From the NCBI GenBank assembly GCA_018673915.1, contig JABHBK010000062.1, forward strand, positions 1 to 64,000: a DNA stretch of 64,000 bases, read 5' to 3'. The notes under the pieces were generated by a model that was given only the letters and a program-made list of their open reading frames with translations, did no database searches and was not told the origin of the DNA. The translations under genes were made by a program, and so were the position numbers. Source of the stretch: Nitrospina sp. (lineage in GTDB: Bacteria > Nitrospinota > Nitrospinia > Nitrospinales > VA-1). Below are positions 1 through 9,403 of this stretch, one piece after another (position 1 is the stretch's first letter; every line of letters starts with the position of its first letter).

Positions 1-231
<231 letters not shown>

Positions 232-291
232 ATTTTTCCCTGCTATTTCAAACTAATTCAATTGTTAAACTATATATCGGAATTAAATTTT

Positions 292-406
292 CCGGTCTTA
301 TTAGCGAAAGGGCCACACCCGTTCTCATTCCGAACACGGAAGTTAAGCCTTTCAGCGCCGATGGTACTGCACGGGCAGCTGTGTGGGAGAGTAGGACGAG
401 GCCGGG
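292..406 (+). rRNA. rrf: 5S ribosomal RNA
   Basis: The stretch is about 115 nt long and contains the universal 5S core CCGAACACGGAAGTTAAG at roughly 330-348. The ends CCGGTC and GGCCGG pair as the terminal helix. It lies directly downstream of the 23S gene and upstream of a strong terminator, as expected for the end of an rRNA operon. Ends are estimated to within a few bases. Confidence 0.95.
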
Positions 407-415
407 CTTTTTTTT

Positions 416-455
416 AAAACGCCTTCAGCGATACGCGCTGAGGGCGTTTTTTTTT
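416..455 (+). terminator. Rho-independent terminator of the rRNA operon
   Basis: A GC-rich hairpin (arms CGCCTTCAGCG and CGCTGAGGGCG with one mismatch, loop ATAC/G) is followed by nine or more T residues. It sits 10 nt after the 5S gene and closes the rRNA operon. Confidence 0.93.
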
Positions 456-822
456 GCCCTCTCCTACCCTGTTCATGGACTCCTTTTCCTCCTCATTCCA
501 ATCCCCTTTCCCTCTTGAAATTGCGTTTTGCTCCTCACTCATAAACCCACCTGAATTCGTCCTATAAAACCTCTATTACAGCCCAAGGAATTATTAAGAA
601 TTTCAACGCTTTTTCATTGACAAAAACTACCTGCTTGGTTACTATCGGCCTTCTATTTGACCGAGTTTCAAGCCTTGCCCCAGAGTCCGGTTAACTATTT
701 GTTTTTGGGGGTTTAGGAGAGCCTTGGAGGAGAAGGTTCTGATCGTCTGGAAATTTAAGAATTCACAGACAGTTCTCGGTTTACTGCATTTTTTAAAAAC
801 GCCAAATCGTTTCTAAAATTAT
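456..822. other. Intergenic region between rRNA operon and nuo operon
   Basis: No open reading frame or RNA gene is supported here. The left part is T/C-rich without obvious structure. A canonical promoter lies at 617-645, so about 170 nt of transcribed leader would precede nuoA. The leader has purine-rich stretches (around 715-735) but I see no known riboswitch fold or leader peptide. Confidence 0.6.
617..645 (+). promoter_or_regulatory. Sigma-70-type promoter for the nuo operon
   Basis: TTGACA at 617-622, a 17-nt spacer, then TACTAT at 640-645. This is a full-consensus -35 box, ideal spacing and a near-consensus -10 box. It is the only strong promoter match between the rRNA terminator and nuoA. 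Predicted start of transcription is near 652. Confidence 0.7.
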
Positions 823-1179
823 ATGCTTGAGCAATACATAGGCGCCGCAATAATGTTACTCATGTCTCTTGGCATCGCCGGAGGTATGGTCTTGATGACT
901 TCCTTGTTAGGTCCTAAAAGGAAGTTCGCCGACAAAATGGAACCCTTTGAGTGCGGCGAAAGTCAGTTGGTTTCCCCCCATCAGCGTTTCTCCGTAAAGT
1001 TTTACCTTGTAGCAGTTTTGTTTGTTCTGTTTGACATAGAAGCCATCTTCTTTTTCCCTTGGGCCATTCTGTTCAGGAGATTGGGAATGTTCGGTTTTAT
1101 AGAAATGCTTTTGTTCATTCTCATTCTTGGTGTCGGGCTTCTTTATGTCTGGAAGCGCGGCGGACTGGATTGGGAATAA
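823..1179 (+). CDS. nuoA: NADH-quinone oxidoreductase subunit A
   Basis: Small membrane subunit of respiratory complex I, near the quinone-binding junction of the membrane arm. The protein has 118 residues with three hydrophobic segments, the usual size. Family hallmarks are visible: the acidic motif EPFECG near residue 43, the QRFSVKFY motif, and FDIEAIFFFPWA in the second membrane segment. It is the first gene of the nuo operon. No good Shine-Dalgarno sequence precedes the ATG. The next gene is nuoC, not nuoB, 59 nt downstream. Confidence 0.96.
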   Translation: MLEQYIGAAIMLLMSLGIAGGMVLMTSLLGPKRKFADKMEPFECGESQLVSPHQRFSVKFYLVAVLFVLFDIEAIFFFPWAILFRRLGMFGFIEMLLFILILGVGLLYVWKRGGLDWE

Positions 1180-1238
1180 GCCCAGAGCCAAGCGGGTTAT
1201 AGGTTCTACGTAAAAAGATATTTTGGGATTAATAAACG

Positions 1239-1724
1239 ATGTCTGAAAAAAAAATCATTGAACGTATCAAGAGTCAGCACGGTTCCAATGTGATTGACAG
1301 TCATGACTTTCGCGGTGACCAAACTGTCACTGTGAAAAAAAATTGTGGGAATGAGTTTTTCAAATTCCTACGAGATGATGCGGAGTTGGCGTTCAACTTT
1401 TTAATGGATATTACAGCCGTTGATTATGTCTCCAAGAAGGATGAGCGGTTTGAGGTAGTTTATCATTTTTATTCCCTCAAACATAATCATCGGTTACGGG
1501 TAAAAATTCCCGTCTCTATAGAAGACTGTATTGCAGACTCGATTACATCCTTATGGAAAACGGCAAACTGGTATGAACGCGAAATATGGGACATGTATGG
1601 AATCAAATTTCGTGACCATCCAAACTTGAGACGAATACTGCTCTATGAAGAGTTTAAAGGACATCCTTTGCGAAAAGATTACCCCATTAACAAACGGCAA
1701 CCTTTGATCGGGCCGTTGAATTAA
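1239..1724 (+). CDS. nuoC: NADH-quinone oxidoreductase subunit C (30 kDa subunit)
   Basis: Peripheral-arm subunit of complex I that packs against NuoD and NuoB. The protein has 161 residues, a stand-alone NuoC rather than a NuoCD fusion. Recognisable features are the WYEREIWDMYGI motif around residues 109-120 and the C-terminal signature HPLRKDYP near 142-149. It is followed after 9 nt by nuoH; nuoD, E, F and G, which normally lie in this gap, are absent. The partners NuoB and NuoD must be encoded elsewhere if the complex is functional. Confidence 0.95.
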   Translation: MSEKKIIERIKSQHGSNVIDSHDFRGDQTVTVKKNCGNEFFKFLRDDAELAFNFLMDITAVDYVSKKDERFEVVYHFYSLKHNHRLRVKIPVSIEDCIADSITSLWKTANWYEREIWDMYGIKFRDHPNLRRILLYEEFKGHPLRKDYPINKRQPLIGPLN

Positions 1725-1733
1725 GGAAAGACC

Positions 1734-2810
1734 ATGCTGGTCGAATTATTCATAACGCTGGTTAAAATCTTGTTCATCTTTGCGGTCACCGTTGGGTTTT
1801 TTGCCCCTGTCTTGACTTGGGTGGAACGAAAACAGAGTGCCCTCATGCAAGATCGAATCGGAGCTAACCGTGCTGACATTATGGGATTCACCGTGTTAGG
1901 TCTTTTCCACATAATTGCTGATGCCTTGAAAATGTTTACCAAGGAAGATTTCATTCCTGATGGTGCCAATAAGGTTCTTCATACAATTAGCCCGATCATA
2001 GCTCTCGTCCCTGCCCTCCTGACTTTTGCGGTTGTACCTTTTGGCGGGCAATACACACTCTTTGATACAGAAGTTAATCTGGTAATTTCAGATTTAGATG
2101 TCGGCCTGCTTTTCGTTTTTGCCATTGCGTCTCTGGCAACTTATGGATACGTCATCGCTGGCTGGAGTTCCAACAACAACTGGTCTCTCTTAGGTTCCAT
2201 GCGAACCGCTTCGCAGATGATTTCTTATGAGGTCACCATGGGACTCACCATTATTGGTGTCCTGATGGTTTATGAATCTATGAAGCTGACAGAAATTGGT
2301 GCCATCCAGGAAAACTTCTGGATGTGGGGAATTTTTCTTCAGCCTCTCGGGTTTATTATGTTCCTGACGGCATCCATTGCTGAGAACAAACGTATCCCTT
2401 TTGATGCACCCGAAGCAGAGTCGGAACTGGTTGCCGGTTATTTCACCGAATACAGTGGGCTCAAGTTTGGTATGTTTTTCATGGCAGAGTTTATAGAAAT
2501 GGTCACGATCGGAGCGATCATGACTATTTTGTTTTTAGGCGCGTGGCATATTCCATTTTTAACAACGGCCACGTTGCTTTCCTGGTTTGACTTTCTCGGC
2601 ACCACGGGTTCGAATCTCGTTGTGATGTTGATACATGTAGGCGTATTTTTTGCCAAGGTTTGTTTCTTCATATATTTGCAGATGATCATTCGGTGGACAC
2701 TTCCCCGATTCCGTTACGATCAAATAATGAAGTTGGGTTGGAAGATTCTTCTTCCCTTATCCCTGGCTAATATTCTTGTTACCGGACTCGTAATCCTGGC
2801 GCTGAATTAA
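1734..2810 (+). CDS. nuoH: NADH-quinone oxidoreductase subunit H
   Basis: Membrane subunit that forms the quinone chamber of complex I. The 358-residue, about eight-helix protein is standard length. Conserved sites are visible: WVERKQSALMQDRIGANRA near the N terminus, ADALKMFTKEDFIP around residues 62-75, and the acidic loop FDAPEAESELVAGYFTEYSG that lines the quinone pocket. A GGAAAG sequence precedes the ATG. The gene lies between nuoC and nuoI in a co-directional operon. Confidence 0.97.
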   Translation: MLVELFITLVKILFIFAVTVGFFAPVLTWVERKQSALMQDRIGANRADIMGFTVLGLFHIIADALKMFTKEDFIPDGANKVLHTISPIIALVPALLTFAVVPFGGQYTLFDTEVNLVISDLDVGLLFVFAIASLATYGYVIAGWSSNNNWSLLGSMRTASQMISYEVTMGLTIIGVLMVYESMKLTEIGAIQENFWMWGIFLQPLGFIMFLTASIAENKRIPFDAPEAESELVAGYFTEYSGLKFGMFFMAEFIEMVTIGAIMTILFLGAWHIPFLTTATLLSWFDFLGTTGSNLVVMLIHVGVFFAKVCFFIYLQMIIRWTLPRFRYDQIMKLGWKILLPLSLANILVTGLVILALN

Positions 2811-2822
2811 AGGAGTGCCCTT

Positions 2823-3392
2823 ATGGCTTATTACGTAAATAGAGGATCCGAGATGACTTGGTGGGAGAAGTCCTACATCCCTGAAATTATAAAAGGGATG
2901 TGGCTCACTACGCGTCGTTTCTTTCATAATTTGTTTGGCTTCATTCCTTTTTTTCTGGGTACTGAAAAAAATAGAAGGATTATGACTGTCTATTACCCGG
3001 AAGAACAGGTGCAATACCCAGTCGCTTATAGAGGGAGGCCTGTGCTGGCGCAGAACGAAGACGGGCAACCAGCTTGCGTTGCCTGCGGCCTTTGTGAAAT
3101 TGCCTGCCCGGCTTATTGCATTCACATTGAACCCGGTCAGAATAGCGGCAAACAAAACCAATATGAAAGATGGCCCGATGTTTTTAACATCGATTATGCT
3201 ATTTGCATTTTTTGTGGAAACTGTGAAGAGGCCTGTCCGGAAGAAGCCATCTTCATGAGTGACGAGTGTGAAATATCCATGCTCGATCGAAAACAAATGC
3301 TTTATACCAAAGAGCAACTTTTAGTCCCGGTTGCCGATTTGCAAAAACGGATTGAATTCACCCGGAACATGTACGCAAAATGGAACTACTAA
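2823..3392 (+). CDS. nuoI: NADH-quinone oxidoreductase subunit I (2x[4Fe-4S])
   Basis: Ferredoxin-like subunit carrying clusters N6a and N6b that pass electrons towards NuoB. The protein has 189 residues. Two 4Fe-4S motifs are intact: Cys85, 88, 91, 95 and Cys128, 131, 134, 138. A hydrophobic N-terminal amphipathic stretch anchors it to the membrane arm, as in the family. The preceding GGAG gives a good ribosome binding site. Its 3' end overlaps nuoJ by 13 bases, suggesting coupled translation. Confidence 0.97.
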   Translation: MAYYVNRGSEMTWWEKSYIPEIIKGMWLTTRRFFHNLFGFIPFFLGTEKNRRIMTVYYPEEQVQYPVAYRGRPVLAQNEDGQPACVACGLCEIACPAYCIHIEPGQNSGKQNQYERWPDVFNIDYAICIFCGNCEEACPEEAIFMSDECEISMLDRKQMLYTKEQLLVPVADLQKRIEFTRNMYAKWNY

Positions 3393-3889
3393 TCTTTTAT
3401 CCGCTGGCCGGATTTTGTGTGGTACTCGCCCTCGGCGTTGTCTTTAACAACAGCCCCGTAGGCTCGGCCCTTTCATTGATTGGTATGATGCTTGGTTTGG
3501 CAGGAATTTTCGTTTTGCAACAGGCTCATTTTATCGCCATATTGCAGGTCATCATTTATGCCGGAGCCATTATGGTTTTGTTCATGTTCGTCATTATGTT
3601 GCTCAACCTGAAAAAAGGTGACGACATGGGCTGGGTCGCCAGAGATAAAAATTTACTGCTCTCTGTATTGACCGGAGTTCTGGCTATAGGAATTTTATAC
3701 AAGATTTCAGATATCTTGTTCTCGGCAAAGATAGATACGCCGGCTACCCTTCCCGACAGTTTCGGTACGGTGGCGAACATTGGTGAAACTCTATTTACAG
3801 ATTTCGTGCTTCCTTTTGAAGTAGCATCGATTCTTTTACTTGCGGCAATGGTCGGGGCAGTAGTCCTGGCTAAAAACAAATTGGACTGA
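3380..3889 (+). CDS. nuoJ: NADH-quinone oxidoreductase subunit J
   Basis: Membrane subunit of complex I. The 169-residue protein has five predicted helices. The conserved third-helix sequence [15 protein letters not shown], with the pi-bulge helix region of the family, is visible near residues 63-77. The start ATG lies inside the last codons of nuoI, and only 2 nt separate its stop from nuoK. Confidence 0.95.
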   Translation: MELLIFYPLAGFCVVLALGVVFNNSPVGSALSLIGMMLGLAGIFVLQQAHFIAILQVIIYAGAIMVLFMFVIMLLNLKKGDDMGWVARDKNLLLSVLTGVLAIGILYKISDILFSAKIDTPATLPDSFGTVANIGETLFTDFVLPFEVASILLLAAMVGAVVLAKNKLD

Positions 3890-3891
3890 AT

Positions 3892-4206
3892 ATGCTTGAA
3901 GAAACTGTTCCTTTATCACACTACCTGATGTTGAGCGCGACTTTGTTCGTGATCGGAATCGTAGGCGTTTTGATACGTAGAAACGTCATCGTTGTATTTA
4001 TGTCTATTGAAATCATGTTGAACGCGGTAAATATTTCGTTGATTTCGTTCGACCATTACATGAACCTCTCGAGCGGACAGATTTTCAGTTTTATGGTGAT
4101 GTGTGTCGCCGCCGCCGAGGTTTCGGTTGGACTTGCTATTATTATCGCTTTACATCGGAATAAACCGACCGTCAATCTGGACGAATTTAACCTGTTAAAA
4201 TGGTAA
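3892..4206 (+). CDS. nuoK: NADH-quinone oxidoreductase subunit K
   Basis: Small antiporter-like (MrpC-like) membrane subunit of complex I. The protein has 104 residues and three helices. The two helix-embedded glutamates of the proton path are present, in [14 protein letters not shown] and in [15 protein letters not shown]. It is located between nuoJ and nuoL with almost no spacer. Confidence 0.96.
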   Translation: MLEETVPLSHYLMLSATLFVIGIVGVLIRRNVIVVFMSIEIMLNAVNISLISFDHYMNLSSGQIFSFMVMCVAAAEVSVGLAIIIALHRNKPTVNLDEFNLLKW

Positions 4207-4213
4207 AAATGGT

Positions 4214-6181
4214 ATGTTGCTGAAATTAGCCTGCCTGATCCCCCTATATCCGTTGATCGGATCAATCATCAACGGTTTTTTCGGTTTGAAGATAGGTAAA
4301 AATGCCGTGGGGCTTATAGCATGTGGCAGTATGGCCCTGTCTTTTCTTACCTCCGTTTTGGTCTATGTTGGCTTCCTCATGTTGCCAGAAGGTCAACACG
4401 TCTTTGAACAGGTTGTCTGGACCTGGTTCGGTGCCGGTGATTTTTCTGTAGATTTTGGTTTTCAGATTGACCCGCTCACCTTGGTCATGATGTTTGTCGT
4501 AACCGGTGTCGGCTTCATCATCCATGTTTATGCCATCGGCTACATGCATGAAGAATTCAGTTACTACCGGTTCTTTGCCTATTTTAATTTGTTTGCTTCT
4601 GCCATGCTCCTCCTTGTTATGGGCAACAACTTTTTGCTCATGTTCATTGGCTGGGAAGGCGTGGGGTGCTGTTCCTATTTTCTCATTGGTTATTATTTCG
4701 AAAAGAAATCAGCCTGCGATGCCGGCACGAAGGCATTCATCGTCAACCGTGTCGGTGACTTTGCCTTTCTCCTCGCAGTCATGTACATATTCAATATTTT
4801 TGGCACCATCGATTTCACCGATGTGATGCACGCTGCTCCGGAAAAACTGATCTATGGTGGAGAAATAGTCACCATCATCACCATGTTATTGTTTGTCGGT
4901 GCCACCGGTAAGTCAGCGCAGATCCCGCTTTACACCTGGCTCCCGGACGCGATGGAAGGACCCACACCGGTTAGCGCCCTGATCCATGCGGCGACTATGG
5001 TAACGGCAGGGGTCTATATGGTTGTACGGTGCAACGTGTTGTTCAACCTTTCGCCTCTGACCATGACTGTGGTCGCGTTCATTGGCGGGGGTACTGCGAT
5101 AATGGCAGCAACGATCGGCATGACACAATTCGATATCAAACGTGTCCTTGCCTACTCCACAGTTAGCCAGATCGGCTATATGTTTCTGGCTTGCGGTGTG
5201 GGTGCTTATACCGCTGCGATTTTCCACCTCGTAACCCACGCTTTCTTTAAAGCTTGTCTTTTTCTTGGTTCCGGTAGCGTTATTCATGGCATTCATGGTG
5301 AACAGGATATGCGTAAGATGGGCGGACTCAAAAATCATATGCCCGTTACCTACTGGACATTTCTAGTTTCAACTCTGGCCATTGCCGGAATACCTCCGTT
5401 ATCAGGCTTCTTCAGTAAAGACGAAGTGCTGTATCACTCTCTAATGGATGGGAACATCATTTTCTGGGGAATGGGAATATCTGCCGCCTTGCTGACCGCA
5501 TTTTACATGTTCCGGCTGGTGTTCATGACTTTCCATGGAGAGTCTCGAGTAGATCCTTCTGTACACCCGCACGAATCACCCAAAGTGATGACCATGCCAC
5601 TGGTGGTTTTGGCCGGCCTTGCTACGGTAGGGGGAATACTGGGTATCCCGCTCATACATGGTTGGCATATTCTGCATAACTGGTTAGAGCCGGTTCTTCA
5701 TTTTGATCTTGCGAGTGCGCTACAGCATTCTGAACATATGCTCCATCAAGCGGGTAAGCATGCACCTTCCTGGGCGCATCTGCTGGAACCGAAAGAGCAC
5801 AATCTCTGGATTGAATCCTTGCTGATGCTGTTTTCCGCCGCAGTTGCACTCACCGGAATTTTTGCCGCTTACATGTTCTATATTAAGCGACCCGATCTAC
5901 CAGCAAAATTTACCGAGAAGCAATGGGGATTGGATCTGGTGCAGAACAAATATTATGTGGACGAACTTTATGATGATGCGTTTGTGCAACCTACCATAGA
6001 AGGTTCTAAACTACTTTGGAAGGAATGTGATGCCAAGGGAATTGATGGTGCCGTAAACGGTACTGCGAAAATAATCGGCTGGTTCAGTCGCCAGGCTCAG
6101 GCATTTCAATCCGGTTTCGTCCGTAACTATGCATTATTTATTGTTGTAGGTTTTATCAGTCTTTTGCTGGTGATGTTCTAA
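4214..6181 (+). CDS. nuoL: NADH-quinone oxidoreductase subunit L
   Basis: Distal antiporter-like proton-pumping subunit with the long lateral helix. The protein has 655 residues, normal for NuoL. Visible motifs: WEGVGCCSYFLIGYYF near residue 143, KSAQIPLYTWLPDAMEGPTP with the pump-related lysine, SALIHAATMVTAGVYM, and a long amphipathic C-terminal helix region followed by a last membrane helix. nuoM follows after a single nucleotide. Confidence 0.97.
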   Translation: MLLKLACLIPLYPLIGSIINGFFGLKIGKNAVGLIACGSMALSFLTSVLVYVGFLMLPEGQHVFEQVVWTWFGAGDFSVDFGFQIDPLTLVMMFVVTGVGFIIHVYAIGYMHEEFSYYRFFAYFNLFASAMLLLVMGNNFLLMFIGWEGVGCCSYFLIGYYFEKKSACDAGTKAFIVNRVGDFAFLLAVMYIFNIFGTIDFTDVMHAAPEKLIYGGEIVTIITMLLFVGATGKSAQIPLYTWLPDAMEGPTPVSALIHAATMVTAGVYMVVRCNVLFNLSPLTMTVVAFIGGGTAIMAATIGMTQFDIKRVLAYSTVSQIGYMFLACGVGAYTAAIFHLVTHAFFKACLFLGSGSVIHGIHGEQDMRKMGGLKNHMPVTYWTFLVSTLAIAGIPPLSGFFSKDEVLYHSLMDGNIIFWGMGISAALLTAFYMFRLVFMTFHGESRVDPSVHPHESPKVMTMPLVVLAGLATVGGILGIPLIHGWHILHNWLEPVLHFDLASALQHSEHMLHQAGKHAPSWAHLLEPKEHNLWIESLLMLFSAAVALTGIFAAYMFYIKRPDLPAKFTEKQWGLDLVQNKYYVDELYDDAFVQPTIEGSKLLWKECDAKGIDGAVNGTAKIIGWFSRQAQAFQSGFVRNYALFIVVGFISLLLVMF

Positions 6182-6182
6182 A

Positions 6183-7802
6183 ATGTTTTTAACTCTTGTT
6201 ACATTTTTGCCTTTATTTGGGGCGCTGTTTCTGGTCTTCCTGCCAAGAGAAAATGCAGGAGTGATTAAGCAGACTGCTCTCGCTGTGGCTGTCGCAGATT
6301 TTCTACTCTCGCTACTGTTGTGGACCAATTTCGACATCACAACCCATAAAATGCAGTTTGAGTTGAACATTCCCTGGATAGAAGCCTGGGGCATCAACTA
6401 TCACATCGGCCTGGATGGTATTTCACTCTTACTTTATGTGATGACCACCTTCCTGACCATGATCTGCGTGATAGCCTCATGGGATATCACGAAACATATC
6501 CGCGAATACATGATAGCCATGTTGGTTCTTTCAACCGGCATGCTTGGGGTTTTCATCGCTCTTGACCTTTTCATGTTTTATGTCTTCTGGGAGTTCCAAC
6601 TGATTCCCATGTATATCATCGTCGGTGTATGGGGTGGTCCACGCCGGATTTATGCGTCCATAAAGTTTTTCCTGTTCACTGCCGTTGGCTCCTTGCTCAT
6701 GCTGGTGGCCATCCTCTGGATCTATTTCCATATTCAAGAAACGACCGGGGTGGCAACGGCTGACATACTCTATATAACTGAACATTTGAGTGCCCCTCTT
6801 GGCACGCAGAAATGGCTGTGGATGGCCTTTTTTCTGGCTTTTGCCATCAAAGTACCGATGTTTCCGTTCCACACCTGGCTGCCTGACGCTCATGTTGAAG
6901 CCCCTACTGCGGGTTCCGTCATTCTGGCAGGTGTGCTGTTGAAAATGGGTACCTATGGGTTCCTGCGCTTTAACTTACCCTTCTTCCCCCAGGCCTCTTA
7001 CGAATTTGTTCCCATGATTGCGTGGCTGTCCATCATCGGTATCATATACGGGGCTTTGGTAGCGATGGTTCAGGAAGACTTGAAAAAACTGGTTGCCTAT
7101 TCCAGCGTCAGTCATCTCGGATTTGTGATGCTGGGAATTTTTGCGCTGAATCCTTATGGAATTCAAGGAGCGTTGATTCAAAATATCAATCATGGAATCA
7201 GCACCGGTGCCCTCTTCCTTTTGGTTGGTGTCATTTACGACCGACGCCATACCCGATTGATCTCTGAGTTTGGTGGGCTGGCTAAAATCATGCCGAGGTA
7301 CACCGTCTGTTTTATGATCGCTGCCCTGTCTTCAATCGGGCTACCGGGTATGAACGGGTTTGTCGGCGAGTTCCTTGTGCTTCTGGGCATTTTCCAGGTT
7401 AATGGACTCTGGGCCGCTTTCGCCACGTCGGGTGTCATTCTTGCGGCCTGCTACATCCTGTGGATGTTCCAGCGTGTCATGTTCCTGGAGTTGAAAAATC
7501 CGGAAAACATGAAATTGAAAGATATGAATACTCGGGAAATGATAACAGTGGTTCCCCTGATCATCCTGATTTTCTGGATTGGTTTGTACCCCAAACCTTT
7601 CATGAAGACGTTTGACGCTTCGGTCACGCATTTGGTCTCCAAAGTAAACCCGGATAATTTCCGGCCTCAAAGGGAGCACCACGATAACGATCACAAAGAC
7701 AAACAAAATAATAAACACGGGGAACATGCCCGACTCATTACCCCTACTGAAATGGCAAGTTTGAACCAGCAACTTCAAATGCCAGCTAATATTAAGGAAT
7801 AA
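6183..7802 (+). CDS. nuoM: NADH-quinone oxidoreductase subunit M
   Basis: Second antiporter-like proton-pumping subunit. The protein has 539 residues. Conserved features: WEFQLIPMYIIVGVWGG with the essential glutamate of helix 5, and KVPMFPFHTWLPDAHVEAP with the pumping lysine. The C terminus carries an unusual hydrophilic tail of about 45 residues rich in His, Asp, Lys and Asn (7 or more histidines from about residue 495), beyond the conserved helix bundle. Only one nuoM copy lies in this operon. Confidence 0.97.
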   Translation: MFLTLVTFLPLFGALFLVFLPRENAGVIKQTALAVAVADFLLSLLLWTNFDITTHKMQFELNIPWIEAWGINYHIGLDGISLLLYVMTTFLTMICVIASWDITKHIREYMIAMLVLSTGMLGVFIALDLFMFYVFWEFQLIPMYIIVGVWGGPRRIYASIKFFLFTAVGSLLMLVAILWIYFHIQETTGVATADILYITEHLSAPLGTQKWLWMAFFLAFAIKVPMFPFHTWLPDAHVEAPTAGSVILAGVLLKMGTYGFLRFNLPFFPQASYEFVPMIAWLSIIGIIYGALVAMVQEDLKKLVAYSSVSHLGFVMLGIFALNPYGIQGALIQNINHGISTGALFLLVGVIYDRRHTRLISEFGGLAKIMPRYTVCFMIAALSSIGLPGMNGFVGEFLVLLGIFQVNGLWAAFATSGVILAACYILWMFQRVMFLELKNPENMKLKDMNTREMITVVPLIILIFWIGLYPKPFMKTFDASVTHLVSKVNPDNFRPQREHHDNDHKDKQNNKHGEHARLITPTEMASLNQQLQMPANIKE

Positions 7803-7804
7803 CT

Positions 7805-9241
7805 GTGGAACCCATTCTTGCACCCGAATCTATTGACCTGATTGCCCTGGCGCCTGTGCTCGTGTTGAGCGTATTCGCTATGATGGTGCTAGTGGTGGAC
7901 CTTTTTGGCGGGCGGAACAAAACCCTACTGGTATTTATCAGCCTGGTCGGCCTGCTGATGACAGCAATCAGCGCCTTTGCCAAGAACCCGATTCCGGCCT
8001 ACTCGTTCAACGATAGTTATATTGTTGATCACCTTTCATTGTTTTTCATTTGCATATTTACCATCAGTTCCGCACTGGCGATTCTTTTATCAGTGGAATA
8101 CAACGAACGAGAAGGCATACGAGCAGGTGAGTATTATGCCCTCATCCTGTTCTGTACCGTAGGGATGATTCTTCTTGCTTCTTCCACTGACATGATCATG
8201 ATTTTCCTTGGCATCGAAATCGTTTCGATCTGCCTTTACGTTCTAGCGGGAATACGACGAGATGACCTTAGATCCAACGAAGCGGCCTTGAAGTATTTTA
8301 TGCTGGGTGCTTTTGCTACAGGGTTCCTGCTGTATGGAATGACTTTGGTTTATGGCTCCACCGGAAGCACAAACCTGTTTAAAATCGCGGAGGTTGTACA
8401 AAATCCTGCGGCCCAGTCTAATCCCCTGCTTCTGATGGGATTGGTCCTACTCATTATTGGGTTTGGATTCAAAGTTGCCTCGGTGCCTTTTCATATGTGG
8501 GCTCCCGATGTTTACCAAGGGGCTCCCACTCCAGTGACCGCTTTCATGGCAGTTGGACCCAAGGCTGCAGCATTCGCCGCATTCTTTCGAGTGTTTGCGG
8601 AAACCTTCCCGGAGCTGGCACCTTCCTGGGAAATTCTCCTGAGCACGGTCGCCGTCCTCAGTATGTTTTTTGGAAATCTGGGCGCCATCATGCAGACCAA
8701 CATCAAACGAATGTTGGCATTTTCCAGTATCTCGCATGCAGGTTACATCCTGATGGCAGTCATAGCCAAAAACTCTCTCGGCAGTTCGAGCCTGTTGTTT
8801 TACATGCTCACCTATACCTTCATGACCTTTGGCATATTTGGTATCATTATTATCCTTGGCCGAAAAGGTGAAGAGAATCTGGAAATGAAAAATTACTCAG
8901 GCCTGGCTTACAAACACCCCGTGCTAGCCCTTAGTATGACCATTTTCCTGCTATCATTAGGAGGCCTGCCGCCCTTTGCCGGGTTCATCGCAAAATTTTA
9001 TATCTTCAGTGCGGCGATTCAGGAAGGACTCATCACACTCGTTGTCATCGCCGTTCTCAACAGCGCTATTTCCTTCTACTATTACCTGAAGGTCATCATA
9101 TTCATGTACATGAAAGAGCCCGAAGCTGAGTTTAATATCTCGCTGACACCGTTGACCCTCTTTGTAGTTTTTATAGGAGTGATCACAACCGTCAGCCTGG
9201 GCATCTTCCCCGGTTCCATCATCGCCCTCGCCTCACACTAG
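7805..9241 (+). CDS. nuoN: NADH-quinone oxidoreductase subunit N
   Basis: Third antiporter-like subunit of complex I, last gene of the operon. The protein has 478 residues. The motif PFHMWAPDVYQGAPTPVTAF near residue 230 and the following lysine-containing helix are typical. The start is GTG, supported by AAGGA 5 nt upstream; no ATG occurs near this position. The gene ends about 110 nt before the opposing terminator at 9349-9380. Confidence 0.96.
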   Translation: MEPILAPESIDLIALAPVLVLSVFAMMVLVVDLFGGRNKTLLVFISLVGLLMTAISAFAKNPIPAYSFNDSYIVDHLSLFFICIFTISSALAILLSVEYNEREGIRAGEYYALILFCTVGMILLASSTDMIMIFLGIEIVSICLYVLAGIRRDDLRSNEAALKYFMLGAFATGFLLYGMTLVYGSTGSTNLFKIAEVVQNPAAQSNPLLLMGLVLLIIGFGFKVASVPFHMWAPDVYQGAPTPVTAFMAVGPKAAAFAAFFRVFAETFPELAPSWEILLSTVAVLSMFFGNLGAIMQTNIKRMLAFSSISHAGYILMAVIAKNSLGSSSLLFYMLTYTFMTFGIFGIIIILGRKGEENLEMKNYSGLAYKHPVLALSMTIFLLSLGGLPPFAGFIAKFYIFSAAIQEGLITLVVIAVLNSAISFYYYLKVIIFMYMKEPEAEFNISLTPLTLFVVFIGVITTVSLGIFPGSIIALASH

Positions 9242-9299
9242 CGCTCGGCCAATTAGCAATATCCCAAATACCGAACAATAATCGTTGAGTGCAATATTT

Positions 9300-9329
9300 T
9301 CGTCACGCTGAGCTTATCGAAGGGTAATC
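9300..9329. repeat. Candidate dispersed intergenic repeat (CTGAGCTTATCGAAGGG type)
   Basis: The sequence CGTCACGCTGAGCTTATCGAAGGG resembles a short imperfect palindrome that recurs in intergenic regions of many bacterial genomes (consensus close to CACCCTGAGCTTGTCGAAGG). Only one copy of this form is in the window, so repetitiveness here rests on recollection of the motif. Confidence 0.35.
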
Positions 9330-9348
9330 AAGTATCCACATTCATTGC

Positions 9349-9380
9349 AAAAAAAACCGGGAGCCCTCACGGACTCCCGG
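9349..9380 (-). terminator. Rho-independent terminator of the 9404-10324 gene
   Basis: A perfect 7-bp stem (CCGGGAG/CTCCCGG, 9357-9380) is followed, on the minus strand, by eight T residues (A-run at 9349-9356). It lies just after the stop codon of the minus-strand secreted protein gene. Confidence 0.9.
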
Positions 9381-9403
9381 AATCACGAAAAACCATTAGA
9401 ATA

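Noticed and set aside
2595-2625. GGGTTCGAATCTC resembling a tRNA T-loop
   Set aside because: It lies within the conserved nuoH coding sequence, with no acceptor stem or anticodon arm around it.
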